The notes under the pieces were generated by a model. It saw only the letters and a list, made by a program, of their open reading frames with translations, had not been told where the DNA came from and ran no database searches. From Liolophura sinensis (taxonomy: Eukaryota; Mollusca; Polyplacophora; Chitonida; Chitonidae), in contig NC_088297.1 of NCBI RefSeq assembly GCF_032854445.1, positions 15,945,127-16,009,126 on the forward strand: a DNA stretch of 64,000 bases, written 5' to 3'. How positions within the stretch are numbered: position 1 is the first letter of the stretch; each line of letters begins with the position of its first letter. The translations under genes and the position numbers were made by a program. Shown here one piece after another: positions 51,351 through 63,346 of the stretch.

Positions 51351-54300
51351 AGAAATATATCATTTTAAAATAACGTAGTTCTGTGTAACAATTAATACAA
51401 ACATCATAACAAACACATGCAGTGAAGTGCGAAAAGTTTGTGATTTGGTTTTTACCTCGTGGTATTCATAGTTACTGTCTAAGCTCTGAATTAGCATTGT
51501 TGTACAACGTTATATAACCGGATTCTTAGATTAAAGCGTTCGAACTTAATTATACTTTGGCATCCTTTTGTATTATCCGCATTTTTGTTTGGAAAAAAAC
51601 GGCCAAAAACAGAACAGTTTTATTTCCTCTTTGGTCAAAGGTCAAACTTGGGCGCCGAAGGCGATGCCTTTGAAAACTGACTCAGGAGGGGCTCCTGCAA
51701 ATCCTTACAATATTGTGTTTGTTTAAGATGCCTGGTAAATTACCTCGTAGTAACTTGACTCTGTTTGTTTTTACGTCCGTAGTCGCTTGTACATGAGATA
51801 TATAGCCAAGGTGTGCAGTGAAGGAGAAAGCCTTAGATATGCGATATTATATAATAATGAATTGACGTTCCCGTTTAGGTTACCGTATTACGCCTGTTCT
51901 ATCACCACGCTTTCCGCTAGTACGAGTTAGGTCACCTATACACATTTTGCTGTCAAGCACTTAGTTTGTGCGAGTACCGCCATAGCCGCTTTGGATTATC
52001 GCTCAGTTAGCCCTAGTTAACGTGCATAAACGTAACGTTGATCTCTGTATTACCCAACATTCTGCGTTAATTTTGTTTGTTGTATCTAAAAATACAGAGG
52101 TCAAGCTTGTGATCTCGGTAAATCTTTTACAGTGTACGACCGGCTTCTTGGTCGAAATGCACAATTTACTTTTGATTTGGGTTTACTTCAATTTGCACGC
52201 AAAAGGTTAAGGTAAAAATTACATGTACCAGAACGCCCTTCAGCGGGAGCGGGTCTGTTTTTAGCCCTTTGTACACTAAATACACCACGATTAGTCCCCA
52301 TCCAAAGGATATATTATAGGATCACGGTAAAGAAACGGTGAAATTTTCGTGGATTGCGCAGTACCGTATGTTTGTCCAAGTAAAGTTTATATAAAGGTCT
52401 CCTTGATATTCGTCCAACACAGTGCATGAATCCAAGATACCTCCGATAGCAGGGAAGAAATATATTGTTTTTACCTTCCCCATGTATATATATTATACAA
52501 TTATAGCGTAATGTATGTGTAGGAACGGTTACCTGGGACAGTGCTCCCCATTCTTAATTTGCTTCCTAGGCCATTGTTACACGTTAGTACTTGCTTATGA
52601 ATACGATAGTGCTAGGATGGATACAGCATATATGTGTAAGAGTGCCGTATAAGAGAATACGGCTGTGTAATTTCTTTCAGCGTACATTGGTTAGTTATAC
52701 CCCCATTAAGACGCCATTGTTACATAGTACATGTACATGGTACCTGACTTACGTGAGCACCTGTTCTAAGCGGTCGCCTATTATTTCATCTCACTTCACT
52801 GGCCACACACAACAGGTTTGTCTGTGCATCTGTAAGATTTGGTAGTGCCGTATAGAGATATTATATGTACATATATCGTACCACGCTGTTCAGCTTCTTT
52901 CAGCAAATATGCGACAGTCAATACTCATTTAGATATGATTTGTCAAAGTTTGTAAATGGATGCAAGAAACCCGGAAAAACGATGCATAAAATCAGGTCTA
53001 GAGTTGATATTGTTTTGCGACGATACACTAATAATCAAGGCCTATATATCCATCGAACCAAAGACCTTTGATTATTTTTTATTACTGAAATGAAAAGCCA
53101 AGCAGTCAAAAGAGGAACGAAATTCCTTAATCTCTTGCTATTGTTTTCCGACGATTCACGTAATTTAAATGTCTATTGAACCAAAGACCTTCATTATTTT
53201 TTCATGATATCAATGCAAAGCCATACATATAACCTGTTTACATCCCATATTTTGTAAGATTTAATGCTGGAGATGCGCTGATCTGTACATATCCCTGAAG
53301 ATGTCCGACAGACGACACATTTGGTATGACGTCATTTGGAAGAGGTTTTTGTTTTATAAATTGGCGGTCAAAGCATTGCTGGTAGACCCTTTGGAGCGTT
53401 GCCAAGTCAATTTGCTGTTTCGTCTGAGCTGATGAATGAATCGTGTGTCCAATCAGATCGTGACCTGGGACATAAATTCGTTATTGTTACGTGTCTTTAA
53501 TAATAACAATTACCGCGCCAGATATACCGCAGAAGCCTTAATTGTTTTCAGTGCGTTGAGTATGTTACGCGAAGAAGTACAAAACGGTATAAACCAAACA
53601 GCAGGGCCTACGTTTAACTACAACTACAGCTGCGAATGATGAAGAAAGAATAATTAAAATAACAGTAATAAAAAGAATAATAATAGCTATATATAATAAA
53701 ACGAATCAATTATTCACAACAGATAATAACAATAATCGATCATAATCGATCATAATCTATCATATCCATAACAAATATGAGATTCGCCGTAAGTTGTTTT
53801 AAACAGAAAGACAATCAAGGGACCCTCGGCCGCCCAGTGAGGCTTGGAACTCTCCACAATCAATTCCTTCCTGATGAAATAAGAGAAAATTTGTTATAAA
53901 TGTAAATCAATTATGGTAAATAAGCTGGTATCAGTCTGCCCATCCTGTCTCTGAAGTTGACCCGTATCAGGGATGGTCTTCTCTCCCCAACCATTCAGTT
54001 TCGGGAAAATTAAAAAAAAAATGGGATATTGATCCGGAGACAGGCATGCCCATCATTATGCGGAGTAATCGATGGCTTCACTTTGACGGCTCGGCTCAAG
54101 TTTACGTTCTCCATACGCGCTCGCTCAAAGAAGTCCGTGATGCCAAAGGACCTAAGGAGGAAAGTGTAAAAAAAAGGTGGAATTTGATTTCAATGAATCT
54201 TACAATATGACATTAGCTCTTTTGAATGCTGTCGGATTACTTTTTTCTGTTCTGCTATATTGCAGTCAGGTTAGTCTGGAATAAAGTTTTACTGCAGGCA

Positions 54301-55787
54301 AAGAGAACTGTTTTCTTCTCGTGACAGGACTCGTCACTCATGGCGTGTAGATAACAAATTTTTTAAGTGTAATCAGACATCATCGCCACGTGACCAGCTA
54401 GATAATGACTTCTTGTAAAGTGGCAGTGCATTTATCATGTTTGTTGGCGTTCAATTAGAACTGTCTCACACAAGTGAAATTATACGTAAATATCATGTCG
54501 GGTTAATGCTGTTTTAGTTTTATCCGTTTGAAAGAAGACGGGCATTATTTGCAAGGAAACAACGCAGAAGATTTGCAGTTTGGTTTTTATGGTTATCTGT
54601 TCTTGGTTAATTATTGAAGCATCTAGTGCTGGATCTCGTATATTGCAGGAAAATATTTGGCTCGTACTTTTATGTATCTTTGGCTTTTGTATAATAATGA
54701 AGAACTTATTATTGTATTGACCTAAGATTTATGACGTCATCTTCTTTTCGAAAAACAAATGCAGATATCAACTTTCCCTCCTGTCGCTGTATAATATACG
54801 TCACTTTGAACTTGACTAAAGTTAATTCGCGATCAAATGCAAAAGCGGATTTCCAGTAATAAATATATGCTGGTGAGCAAAACAGTTTACAGCAGATGAT
54901 AACTTAGGGCCCGGTGGTTCAAAAGTGTATTATCTAATTCTAGTCTGAAGTCATGTTATATATTGAAGAATTTTGCTAAAGTGAGCAGCCAGTTCTGTTG
55001 TAAATAGGCCACCAGCGGCTGATTTAGTTATATTTAATATACTATTACAGCATCAGGTTTGGACGATGTATTAAACTGACCACTTGGCTTTAAGTTAAAT
55101 CTGGTATTAAGTCTTAAGGGCCACTTTTGAACCAGATTTTTTTCCAGATCTCTTCCTAGGTGCGACCGGAGATAAAGAAAGAGATAAAAAAAAGAGATAA
55201 AGGTTCATTGCCAGTGGCGTGTAGGAGTAGGATGTGCAATCATCCGTGACAGATGATCGATTAGGACGCCAATCAACGGAGAAATTTGGAATGAATGAAT
55301 GGTGATCCTGAACGCTACATGGACACTATTTCCGTCATTTTATGGCAAGTGAACAATTTTGAGGTTATAGAATTTAATGACGTAAATGCTTTGGTTTTTG
55401 TTCAGTAAAATTGGCTTACCATCATAAACGGACCAATTTAAAGGTAAACAGCCAACCAAAAATATGTACCACATTTCTTTTTTACATTTACATTGCCTTA
55501 ATAACAGTCCCTTATTTACTTTATGAAATGGGAAATACAAAACGAATCTCAGACTTTCTCATTTTAGCGACTTGAATGAGTAATACATCAGAGTGAAAAT
55601 AGCACAGAAATTAACAAAACACGTCATTTTGTTCAAAACATCGACTTATAAATCCCCAAATTATAACGTTCGATTATGATTGATATAGATAATATATAAA
55701 CATTACCTGAAATGTCTAGATTTTGTATTATGCTATGTTTTATTATAAGGCGTACTCAGTTTAAGGCTAACAATTCCTATTTGTCCA
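51351..55787. other. No gene or repeat recognised
   Basis: 4.4 kb of AT-rich sequence, probably intronic or intergenic. ORFs up to 84 codons occur without protein-like composition or consistent splice signals. A/T-rich AATAATA stretches lie near 53,640-53,760. Confidence 0.4.
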
Positions 55788-55885
55788 TTTATTTATTTTT
55801 TGGTGGTGTATTAACGCAGTAGTCAACAATCTTTTCACTCATACGGTGGCAGTCGGTTTCATATAGTGTAGAAAACTAGGCAGAT
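55788..55885 (-). mobile_element. SINE family A, strongly diverged fragment
   Basis: TTTATTTATTTTTTGGTGG, TCACTCATACGGTGGCAG and AGAAAACTAGGCAG align loosely with the family A 3' half. Confidence 0.55.
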
Positions 55886-56796
55886 CGGTAGTGGCAAGAA
55901 TCTGCCTTCACAACCTGTCAGATATGTGTACGATATGGCATGCAAAGTGTGTTGCCATAGGTGTATAGAAGGCAAGTAGCGAACTTCATGTAAGACCAAG
56001 CAAAATGCCGTACGAGCACCGTGAATAAAACTTTCAGAACTGTCAATCAAGAACGCGCAGTTGACCATAAGCAGTATAATGTTGTAAATAGGTCAACCAG
56101 CTGTCCCTCACCTTGGCTGCAAATGTTCAATCTTTCTGACTTCACAATTTCTTTCATCGGGATTGGGATGAAAAGTAACGTTGTCACGAGAAGGGTTGGT
56201 AAAACATCGGGTGCGTTGGATTCTACCCCGCTGTTAGTTGCGGGCGGTGTGCAAATATACATATTAAATCGAGATGGCCTTTTAAACAACATCGAGTGTG
56301 TCAGTCCACACACCGGCCGGCACATTTACCTCCTCGAGTAATACCATTTCATGCCGTTTATGTCTACAAATAAAAGAATTTCAGTTTGTTTACTTCGTGA
56401 GATTTCCTTCGTAATTTAGATAAAGGTAAACTGTCGGAATTTTGTTTCGGTGATGAAAGTGTTATTTCGCACAGTTTATAGATATCGCTTTTGTTTTTAC
56501 ATGTTTTATATTTTACACGCAGATATCGTGACGTGGGAAAAGAAACATTTGTTTCATGATGTTCCAATCTGAGCTAAGCGGTATGACGTCATAATAATGT
56601 ACAGTTAACTTTTACAGTTCGTCACGCAACAATACGACGCGGCGTCATGCATACACAGCTTTGACGTATATAGATTAACTGCTATTGCCTAAGCTTGAAG
56701 TTGACTTGTCTAAAATGCATGACTACTGTGAAGGAAGTAAAACAGAATGGCAGCATGAAATATGCAGTTTTTGTCCCATTTTCTTCATTTTTTTTG

Positions 56797-56990
56797 GGGG
56801 GGGGAATAGACTTTGACACCTTCGTCTTTTGTTGTGTAATCCGATACCGCTCAGCTTTGTTTCGTACGTCGTCTAATGCTTCGAATACTGCGCGTCCTCG
56901 GGATTGACTCGGTACGAAACAAGGTTCAGCGGTATCGCGTTAGACAACAAACACGGCTACGGCGGTGTTAAATCCTTATTCTCTTGTGCA
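56797..56990. repeat. Long imperfect hairpin, ~75-bp arms
   Basis: GATACCGCTCAGCTTTGTTTC at about 56,842 pairs with GAAACAAGGTTCAGCGGTATC at about 56,916. Pairing extends outward through GACACC/GGTGTT and AATAGAC/CTTATT with interruptions, around a loop of about 42 bases. MITE-like. Confidence 0.7.
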
Positions 56991-57339
56991 TCGACCTTTC
57001 CTTCGCACTTTTAACCCGACCAGTCTGCCTGCTATCGAAAATTGTAAATGATATCATCCATGGTTGCTCAGGCAAGCGTATCGATTTCGGTGTCTCCGGT
57101 GGTATTGGAGTTTTCTGCTCAGGGAATTAGACAAGGGCTTGAACATTACATAAGGCCACCACCGAAGCGTGTGCGTGTCTTTTGATGCAAAATTCTACCG
57201 CATATTTCAATTTACAACATCCCCCTCCTCCCCCCTGCCATAAGAAGGTCGGCAACCAAGCTTTGTAAAAACACGATACAGTGCTTGTGAACCATCTCTT
57301 TGCTTTACCACCACAACTGCAGAAACAGCTCTTACTACT

Positions 57340-57445
57340 ATTTAAGCATTTACATGAACAGTTAGAATCAGGCGGCCGTATTTCACCGGTTACGTCTGAC
57401 CATTTGCCAACTATCACAATGTCGTCGATGCTCTGGTTTTAGTCT
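57340..57445 (-). repeat. Dispersed repeat family C, copy 4
   Basis: In reverse: TAAAACCAGAGCATCGACG, CATTGTGATAGTTGGCAAATG, GTAACCGGTGAAATACGGCC and TTCTAACTGTTCATGTAAATG. Confidence 0.8.
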
Positions 57446-58606
57446 CTGTGCAGCAAGTCCTTTATTATATTGTCATGCGGTTGAAAATTTACTTTAAAAC
57501 GTTCTGCATGCCGAAGTTTTGCCCCCAGGAGCAAGAGAATTGGGTTAAGTCTTTTAACCATTGAATCTTTTTCACAGATAATACTTCCTGTCGGGCTATC
57601 TATAGAAAGCTTAATCCTTAATAAAGATAATGCTATTAATGGGAAACTTACCAAAGATCTGTAGATATCACGAAAACACATTTTATACTTTCAAATTCGT
57701 TTTCATCGGGAGGCTGGCCGCTTTTTGATGAAATTTGTAATGAATGGGCATTCCAACTGAATAGTCAGCACATCGATCTGAACAAATATAACTATTACGT
57801 GTAGTATAAAATAATTTCTTTCTCTGAAAATATATTTTCTGTTGTCATGCCTCAACACTTTCACACTTCAAACATATATGTATAGCTCCGATAAGATGTT
57901 GAGAATTCTGTGTTTTGTAATCACCTTTAAAGGAAACAATAACGCAAGGATTTCGTATGTGTATTGGCAAAAAGTGAGAATATTTTTTGCTATTTGTCGA
58001 AATCGGAATCTTCATGTGGCCAGTAGTAAAAATAGCTACCAGGATTTGAAGTAACCAGTCTTGGTAAACAAGAGAGCAGTATACATAAGCCATGTCTCAG
58101 ATCATGTAATATTTTTGGTCAATGCCATCGGCTCCATTTTCAATCTTCCAGACGATACCTCGAGTCGTCTGTTTCCTGATCATAGCCTTTGGCACGAACC
58201 CATTTGATTTACGCGGAACATAAGAGAGCTCAGACCCATCGGGGATAACCCACCGGTACAATAGCTGAACCCACACGCAACTTTCCAAGACAGAGAACTT
58301 CAACAGCGTTTATCTAGCTTGCTACATTTGTTTGTTTGGTTTGTAAGGATACTGTTACACGAATATTGTCGATATAGATACATTTGTTACTATTGCTTAT
58401 TTTTCCTTTAAGCACATAAACACAAGCAGATTTGAGTCCTTTTTATTGTTTTAATGTCTTTGTATGTCAAATATGATGACACAACATTTTGATTAATTCT
58501 AGACCAGTGACGTGTAATAAATTGCTGTCAACATCATTGAATTTTTAAAACCTAATTCTTCTTAAGCCACCGTGCTTAGGAGCGTGTGAACTGCTTAAAG
58601 TGAAGC
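57446..58606. other. No gene recognised
   Basis: AT-rich sequence between two family C copies; no coding signal, SINE or tandem array. Confidence 0.4.
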
Positions 58607-58730
58607 ATTTTCATGAACAGTTAGAATGAAACCCTAACTAAGGTAAGCCCACAAGAGACCGTATTTCATGGGCCACATGTGACCATTTTACAACTAACAC
58701 ACGGTCGCCGTTGCTCTGCTTTTACTCTCG
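58607..58730 (-). repeat. Dispersed repeat family C, copy 5
   Basis: In reverse: GAGAGTAAAAGCAGAGCAAC, GTGTGTTAGTTGTAAAATGG, CATGAAATACGGTCTC, a longer middle than the other copies, then TTCTAACTGTTCATGAAAATG. Confidence 0.75.
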
Positions 58731-59439
58731 GTGCTGTACGTCTTGCATGCACATATGTCGACGTATATGTATGTCTATCGCCTTACATCATTTTTCTTCT
58801 GAAATTCTCCTTTAGCTTTCACCAGACGTCTCAATTTATCATTGGCTGTGTTTCGAACGAGCACTTTCCTCCTCTTCTATTTTCGACTTTGTCGGCGTCT
58901 ATGTTTAGTTCGCTAAGTGACGCTTAATTTGTGATCTCTCAACTTGTTCTGTATCGATTAGTATCGGCATTTGCTTCTGTCACGAAAATCCGGAAAGCGC
59001 TTGGAGAGAAGCCCGCGGTGGAACGACAAATACATTTATATATATGGATAGGATATGCAAACTTTGTCCTGGTCGTCCAATATTTTGTTTGTCCAATTCT
59101 TATAACTTGCCATTTATTTATATGTTATTGTCCTGAAAACGCCAAAATTATCTAGGCAGTTTCGTATTGATAAGATCTGTCAAATTCTGGAATTAAGGAG
59201 TCAGTATAAAATGAGATTTATCCCGATTTTGACAAGATCGAAATCATTTTGAGATTGAATCCCTGCAATATTTAAGGAAACCAATTTTCTTTTTTTGTCA
59301 TCTTTTCATTTTTTTTAAAATTAAACAATGCACCCATCTATATCTGATTTCAGCAATGTTCGTAACAATAAAAAATAAAGAGTATAGAAATCATTTATAT
59401 TTATGTCCCCAAAAAACTCTGAGCCTAAAAGTAAGACCA

Positions 59440-59735
59440 CAACCAAATAGTATAGGTCCTATTTCGCATATGTGTATGTGCTATTCATGGTTTAGGAAGC
59501 CATTACTTTTACACAAGAAATCAGCCACAATAGTACATTATTGATCACACGTAGCTGGACTATATTTGCCACTCCGGCCATTCGTCTAACACCATTTAGG
59601 AACGCATTTCTCTTAGACTTAAAATCAAACCACGGCCACAGTACATATACTGGCCCCATTTCGCTTCACTGTATTTGTCACTCCTGCCATTCGTCTAGAA
59701 CCGTTTAGGAACCCGTTTTTCTTACACAACACATC
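59440..59735. repeat. Diverged ~108-bp tandem repeat, about 3 copies
   Basis: CCATTCGTCTAACACCATTTAGG (about 59,577) and CCATTCGTCTAGAACCGTTTAGG (about 59,685) are clear copies, each preceded by ATTTGCCACTCC-like sequence and followed by TTTCTCTTAGAC-like sequence. A weaker copy precedes them. Confidence 0.7.
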
Positions 59736-60327
59736 TTTAAACCAACCGAGCAGCTTCTATGGTTGGGCCACTTCTAGCAATCTCACTGATCTAATCGGTG
59801 GCTGTTAGTTCACGAGAAGCTGATCGATTAATAAAAGCCGAAAGCCGGACGTCTGCGAGACTACGCACTTCTGCGCTAACCACCTCAGCTGGAAAAGCTC
59901 CCCCCGTTCAGAGATCGGTCATCAGGACTCCGGTCTCAGACTTGATATGAATTAAAGATCAGGGATATCCCCACAAGACGTCGTAACTGTGAATTTCCGC
60001 TGTGTTTGGCGAAGAGAGAGAACGAAAAAGGGATATCGCACCGAGTATAATTTGTTTCCACAAATAATCTTGATAGAGGTAAAGCTGTAGAGGTTCCGCT
60101 CTATCAAACAGTTAGCGGACTCTCCAAGCGTGTCTAGTTTGGTTGATTCGTCAAGGGACGTAGGGAGAAATGAGTGAGAGGAATTGTTTGAATTTTGATA
60201 TGTATTAAATATCACAAATTATGTTTGCCATTCTGCTCATGTGAGATGTGAGCACTGGATATTGAATGACTGGCTTCTTATCAAGGTCATATTTAGCATG
60301 ACATGACATTGAGAATGAATTCTTATA

Positions 60328-60662
60328 GAGGTGAAACTCCTCGTTTTGAGAATGCCATCTTATACAATGTTAGTTATATTCGTTGCTCACAGAATACTGT
60401 GAAGGTAAAACTCCTGGTTTTGAGAATGCCATCTTATACAATGTTAGTTATATTCATTGCTCACAGAATACTGTGAAGGTAAAACTCCTGGTTTTTTGAA
60501 TGCCATCTTATACAATGTTAGATATATTTGTTGATTACAGAATACTGTGAAGGTGAAAAACTCATGGTTTTGGGAATGCCATCTTAAACAATGTTAGTTA
60601 TATGTGTTGATCACAGAATACTGTGAAGGTGAATCTCATGGTATTTGAGAGTGCCGTCTTTA
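60328..60662. repeat. 74-bp minisatellite, about 4.5 copies
   Basis: Units of GAAGGTAAAACTCCTGGTTT, GAATGCCATCTTATACAATG and CTCACAGAATACTGT. Neighbouring copies differ at a few sites. Confidence 0.92.
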
Positions 60663-61660
60663 ATCATATTTTTGTAGCGAAAAAAATGATCAAGTTTGGA
60701 TATAAACATGTGAATATTCAAAATCACGAAAAATATGAACTTTGTTAATATGAATTTGGAATAGTTCACAATGATTCAACGCTTGTACTTTTTAGTAATT
60801 TTCTTGTGATTTTCTGCAAATTGTTTACTTAAAAGAGTGCAATGCAAGGTCATGACCTGGAGCTGATTGTATTCGGTCATATTATAACTACCTTTCTGAT
60901 AGGAGTGAGATAAAAACTTTATTTTGCTCCATGCTTCCTTGCTTTCTCTTCGATAAAACCGACATACATTATCTTTGAAGACTTACAATGTTGACTTGAC
61001 TGCGCATGTGCCACAAAGCTTACGTCTCCATGACAACCGGATCTCGCACATCTGCGAAAACCTAAACAGACATGGTATGGGAGGGCACGTGTGTTAGATG
61101 AATTCCCAGTTCTCTCAGCAGTCATTCTTCGTGGACTTGAGTAATAGGCGTGGAATTCCGTTCAATTTAGGCAAAGCATAAGGTACGTCTTTGGTACGCG
61201 TGTGTGTAGCTTAAGCGTAGATCGTAACAAGATGATACAGGCCGGGCTTACAAGTAGTGGGAGGTTTGCCGGAAATCGATATAGAGGATTATTAATTTCC
61301 CACAGAGAGGAAAGGTACGAGCAGGCACATCTGGAAATGTACGGGAGAAGATCGGATCGACAGTAGAAAACCTCTTGAGTCTCAAGGAGACTTCTCGGTC
61401 GGTGTTTAGAGAAACCTTCTGTTGTTGATTGAAAATGAATCCCTAACCTCTACGATGCCATATACAGAGTAACATACGGTAGTTACAGTTGCCCGATATT
61501 TTGCAGAGCGCATGGACAGCAGTAGCAAAGTACGTATGTGCATTTAATCAAAATGAAGTAGTACAGGTCCACCTGATATAATTTTTTTTTAAATTTTTGT
61601 TTCTACTTTTTTCCTCCCTACTTTCCCGTTTTTCTCTCTTTTTTTGTTTGCTGTCCAGGT
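60663..61660. other. No gene recognised
   Basis: Anonymous sequence; T-rich stretch at about 61,582-61,650 leads into the next minisatellite. Confidence 0.4.
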
Positions 61661-61664
61661 TTGA

Positions 61665-62060
61665 ACAACTGTAATTTTCCGACACATTTACATATCTCTT
61701 GCAATACAGTTTTCAACGAATGTCCAGGTTTCAAAGATTGGAATTTTCCGACCCACTTCCATATTCCTCACTTTGCATGTTTTAACAAACTGGAGTTTTC
61801 TGACCCACTTACATATTGCTCACTTTGCATGTTTAAACAAGTGGAATTTTCCGACCCACTTCCATATGCCTCACTTTACATGTTTCAACAACTGGAATTT
61901 TCCGACCTACTTCCATATTGCTCACTTCACATGTTTCAACAACTGGAATTTTCCGACCCACTTCCATATGCCTCACTTTACATGTTTCAACAACTGGAAT
62001 TTTCCGACCTACTTCCATATTGCTCTCTTAGCCCGTTACAATAACTGGAATTTTGGACAC
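61665..62060. repeat. 51-bp minisatellite, about 7 copies
   Basis: Units of CATGTTTCAACAACTGGAAT and TTTCCGACCTACTTCCATAT plus CTCAC. Since 51 is divisible by three, two plus-strand frames and one minus-strand frame stay open over 60-127 codons. Alternating CCACTTCCATATGCC and CTACTTCCATATTGC variants indicate a 102-base higher-order unit at the right end. Confidence 0.92.
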
Positions 62061-62941
62061 ACAATTCCATACTCCTCAAAGTGGGACTCCACTTCCACAT
62101 ACATTCTTCACAGTGCAAGTTTCGTGATACGTATTTTTAATAGTTCCATTCTTCTCACGGTTCATTCTTCAGTGACTGCAATTAGCTATTTTCAGTCTCA
62201 CAGTGGGGTGGACGTCTACATTATTTGCTTTTGCTACTGTTTGTGTTTCCTTTCTGGCTTGGGACGTAGAATGGAATTTACGATTACTTGAGTCGTTTCA
62301 CAGTCGCGGACATGAATCCCAATACTGCCATATTATCTTGATATTGAATTCTAATACCTTCCACAATATGATATACACTGACTGTGCTGCGCATGTGCGT
62401 CAGTGACGACGGTTTACCAAAGACTGTGACAGTCTAATAACCTTCCCAAGAGTTTCCATGGGATAAGTGTTCGTGTTTTTCGTCCGATATGCTGGTTTTA
62501 TGTACTAATCGGTCCCTTGACGAAACGGAGATTCCTATTATTCATAGTTTTATATTTGACGCCTGGGCATTCCAGTATTGTGGCCAAGAATTCGGTGTTT
62601 TCAGGACTTGATGCCTTTTGCAATGTGTCCGCCCGCCTGGAAGCAGAGTCCAGGCCTGAAATAGAATGTATAGGAAGTCTGACAGGAGAAAAGGAGAATG
62701 GCTATCTGACTGTGGGCAATATTTTGTCCCCTTATAAGACGTTTAACACAGTTTATTAAATAATATATTTGTTTTTTATACTTTTTACTTCTCACTATGA
62801 CAGTCCATAATATCAAACTTTTGTTCCAATACTAAATGTATTAATTAAATGACATGGCGCAAACCGTCCCTCAGAAAGGAGCCATCGTTATTCCATTAAC
62901 ACTGTTGTTGTTCTGATAGTCGTCAGCTTTTTTTTTTTCAC
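62061..62941. other. No gene recognised
   Basis: ORFs up to 80 codons without recognisable content. No SINE or tandem array. Confidence 0.4.
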
Positions 62942-63247
62942 AAGGGTAGAGCGTCCGCTTCTGGAGCGGTAGATCCAGGATCAATACCTGGTCGAGCCAC
63001 ACCTAAGGCCTTAAAAAAGAGGAAGTTGTAACTTCCTCGCTTGGCGTTCAGCATGAAGGTGATAGTGCAACGACTGGTTGACCCGTATCGGTATAATGGC
63101 TCGGCCGGGGCGGATTACTTGCCTTTGGTAAGTCGTCTCAGTGAAGCAGCACAGAATTAAAGAGCATTACATACACCATAAAGATTCCTTCGTCGTCATA
63201 TGACTGCAAAATTGTTGAGTAAGACGTTAAACCCCAAGCACTCACTC
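62942..63247 (+). mobile_element. SINE family B, full length
   Basis: tRNA-like head GTAGAGCGTCCGCTTCTGG with B-box-like GGATCAATACCTGG, body AAGAGGAAGTTGTAAC and CGACTGGTTGACCCG, 3' end GTCGTCATATGACTGC, GACGTTAAACCCCAAGCA and CTCACTCACTC tail. Best-preserved family B head in the window. Confidence 0.88.
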
Positions 63248-63346
63248 ACTCGTTTTCACAAGGCGTCAGATGGATAGCATTAAAACTGCAATAGTCATCA
63301 TCCAGAACACGTCACGCGGCAAATACCTCATGTTAGGATGTAATGG

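Noticed and set aside
57127..57417. 96-codon Cys-rich minus-strand ORF as a secreted protein
   Set aside because: It starts inside dispersed repeat copy 4, shows no signal peptide, and its Gly run comes from a C-rich stretch.
62942..63000. Possible tRNA gene with GTAGAGCGTCCGCTTCTGG
   Set aside because: The sequence continues without a terminator into the family B SINE body; it is the tRNA-derived head.
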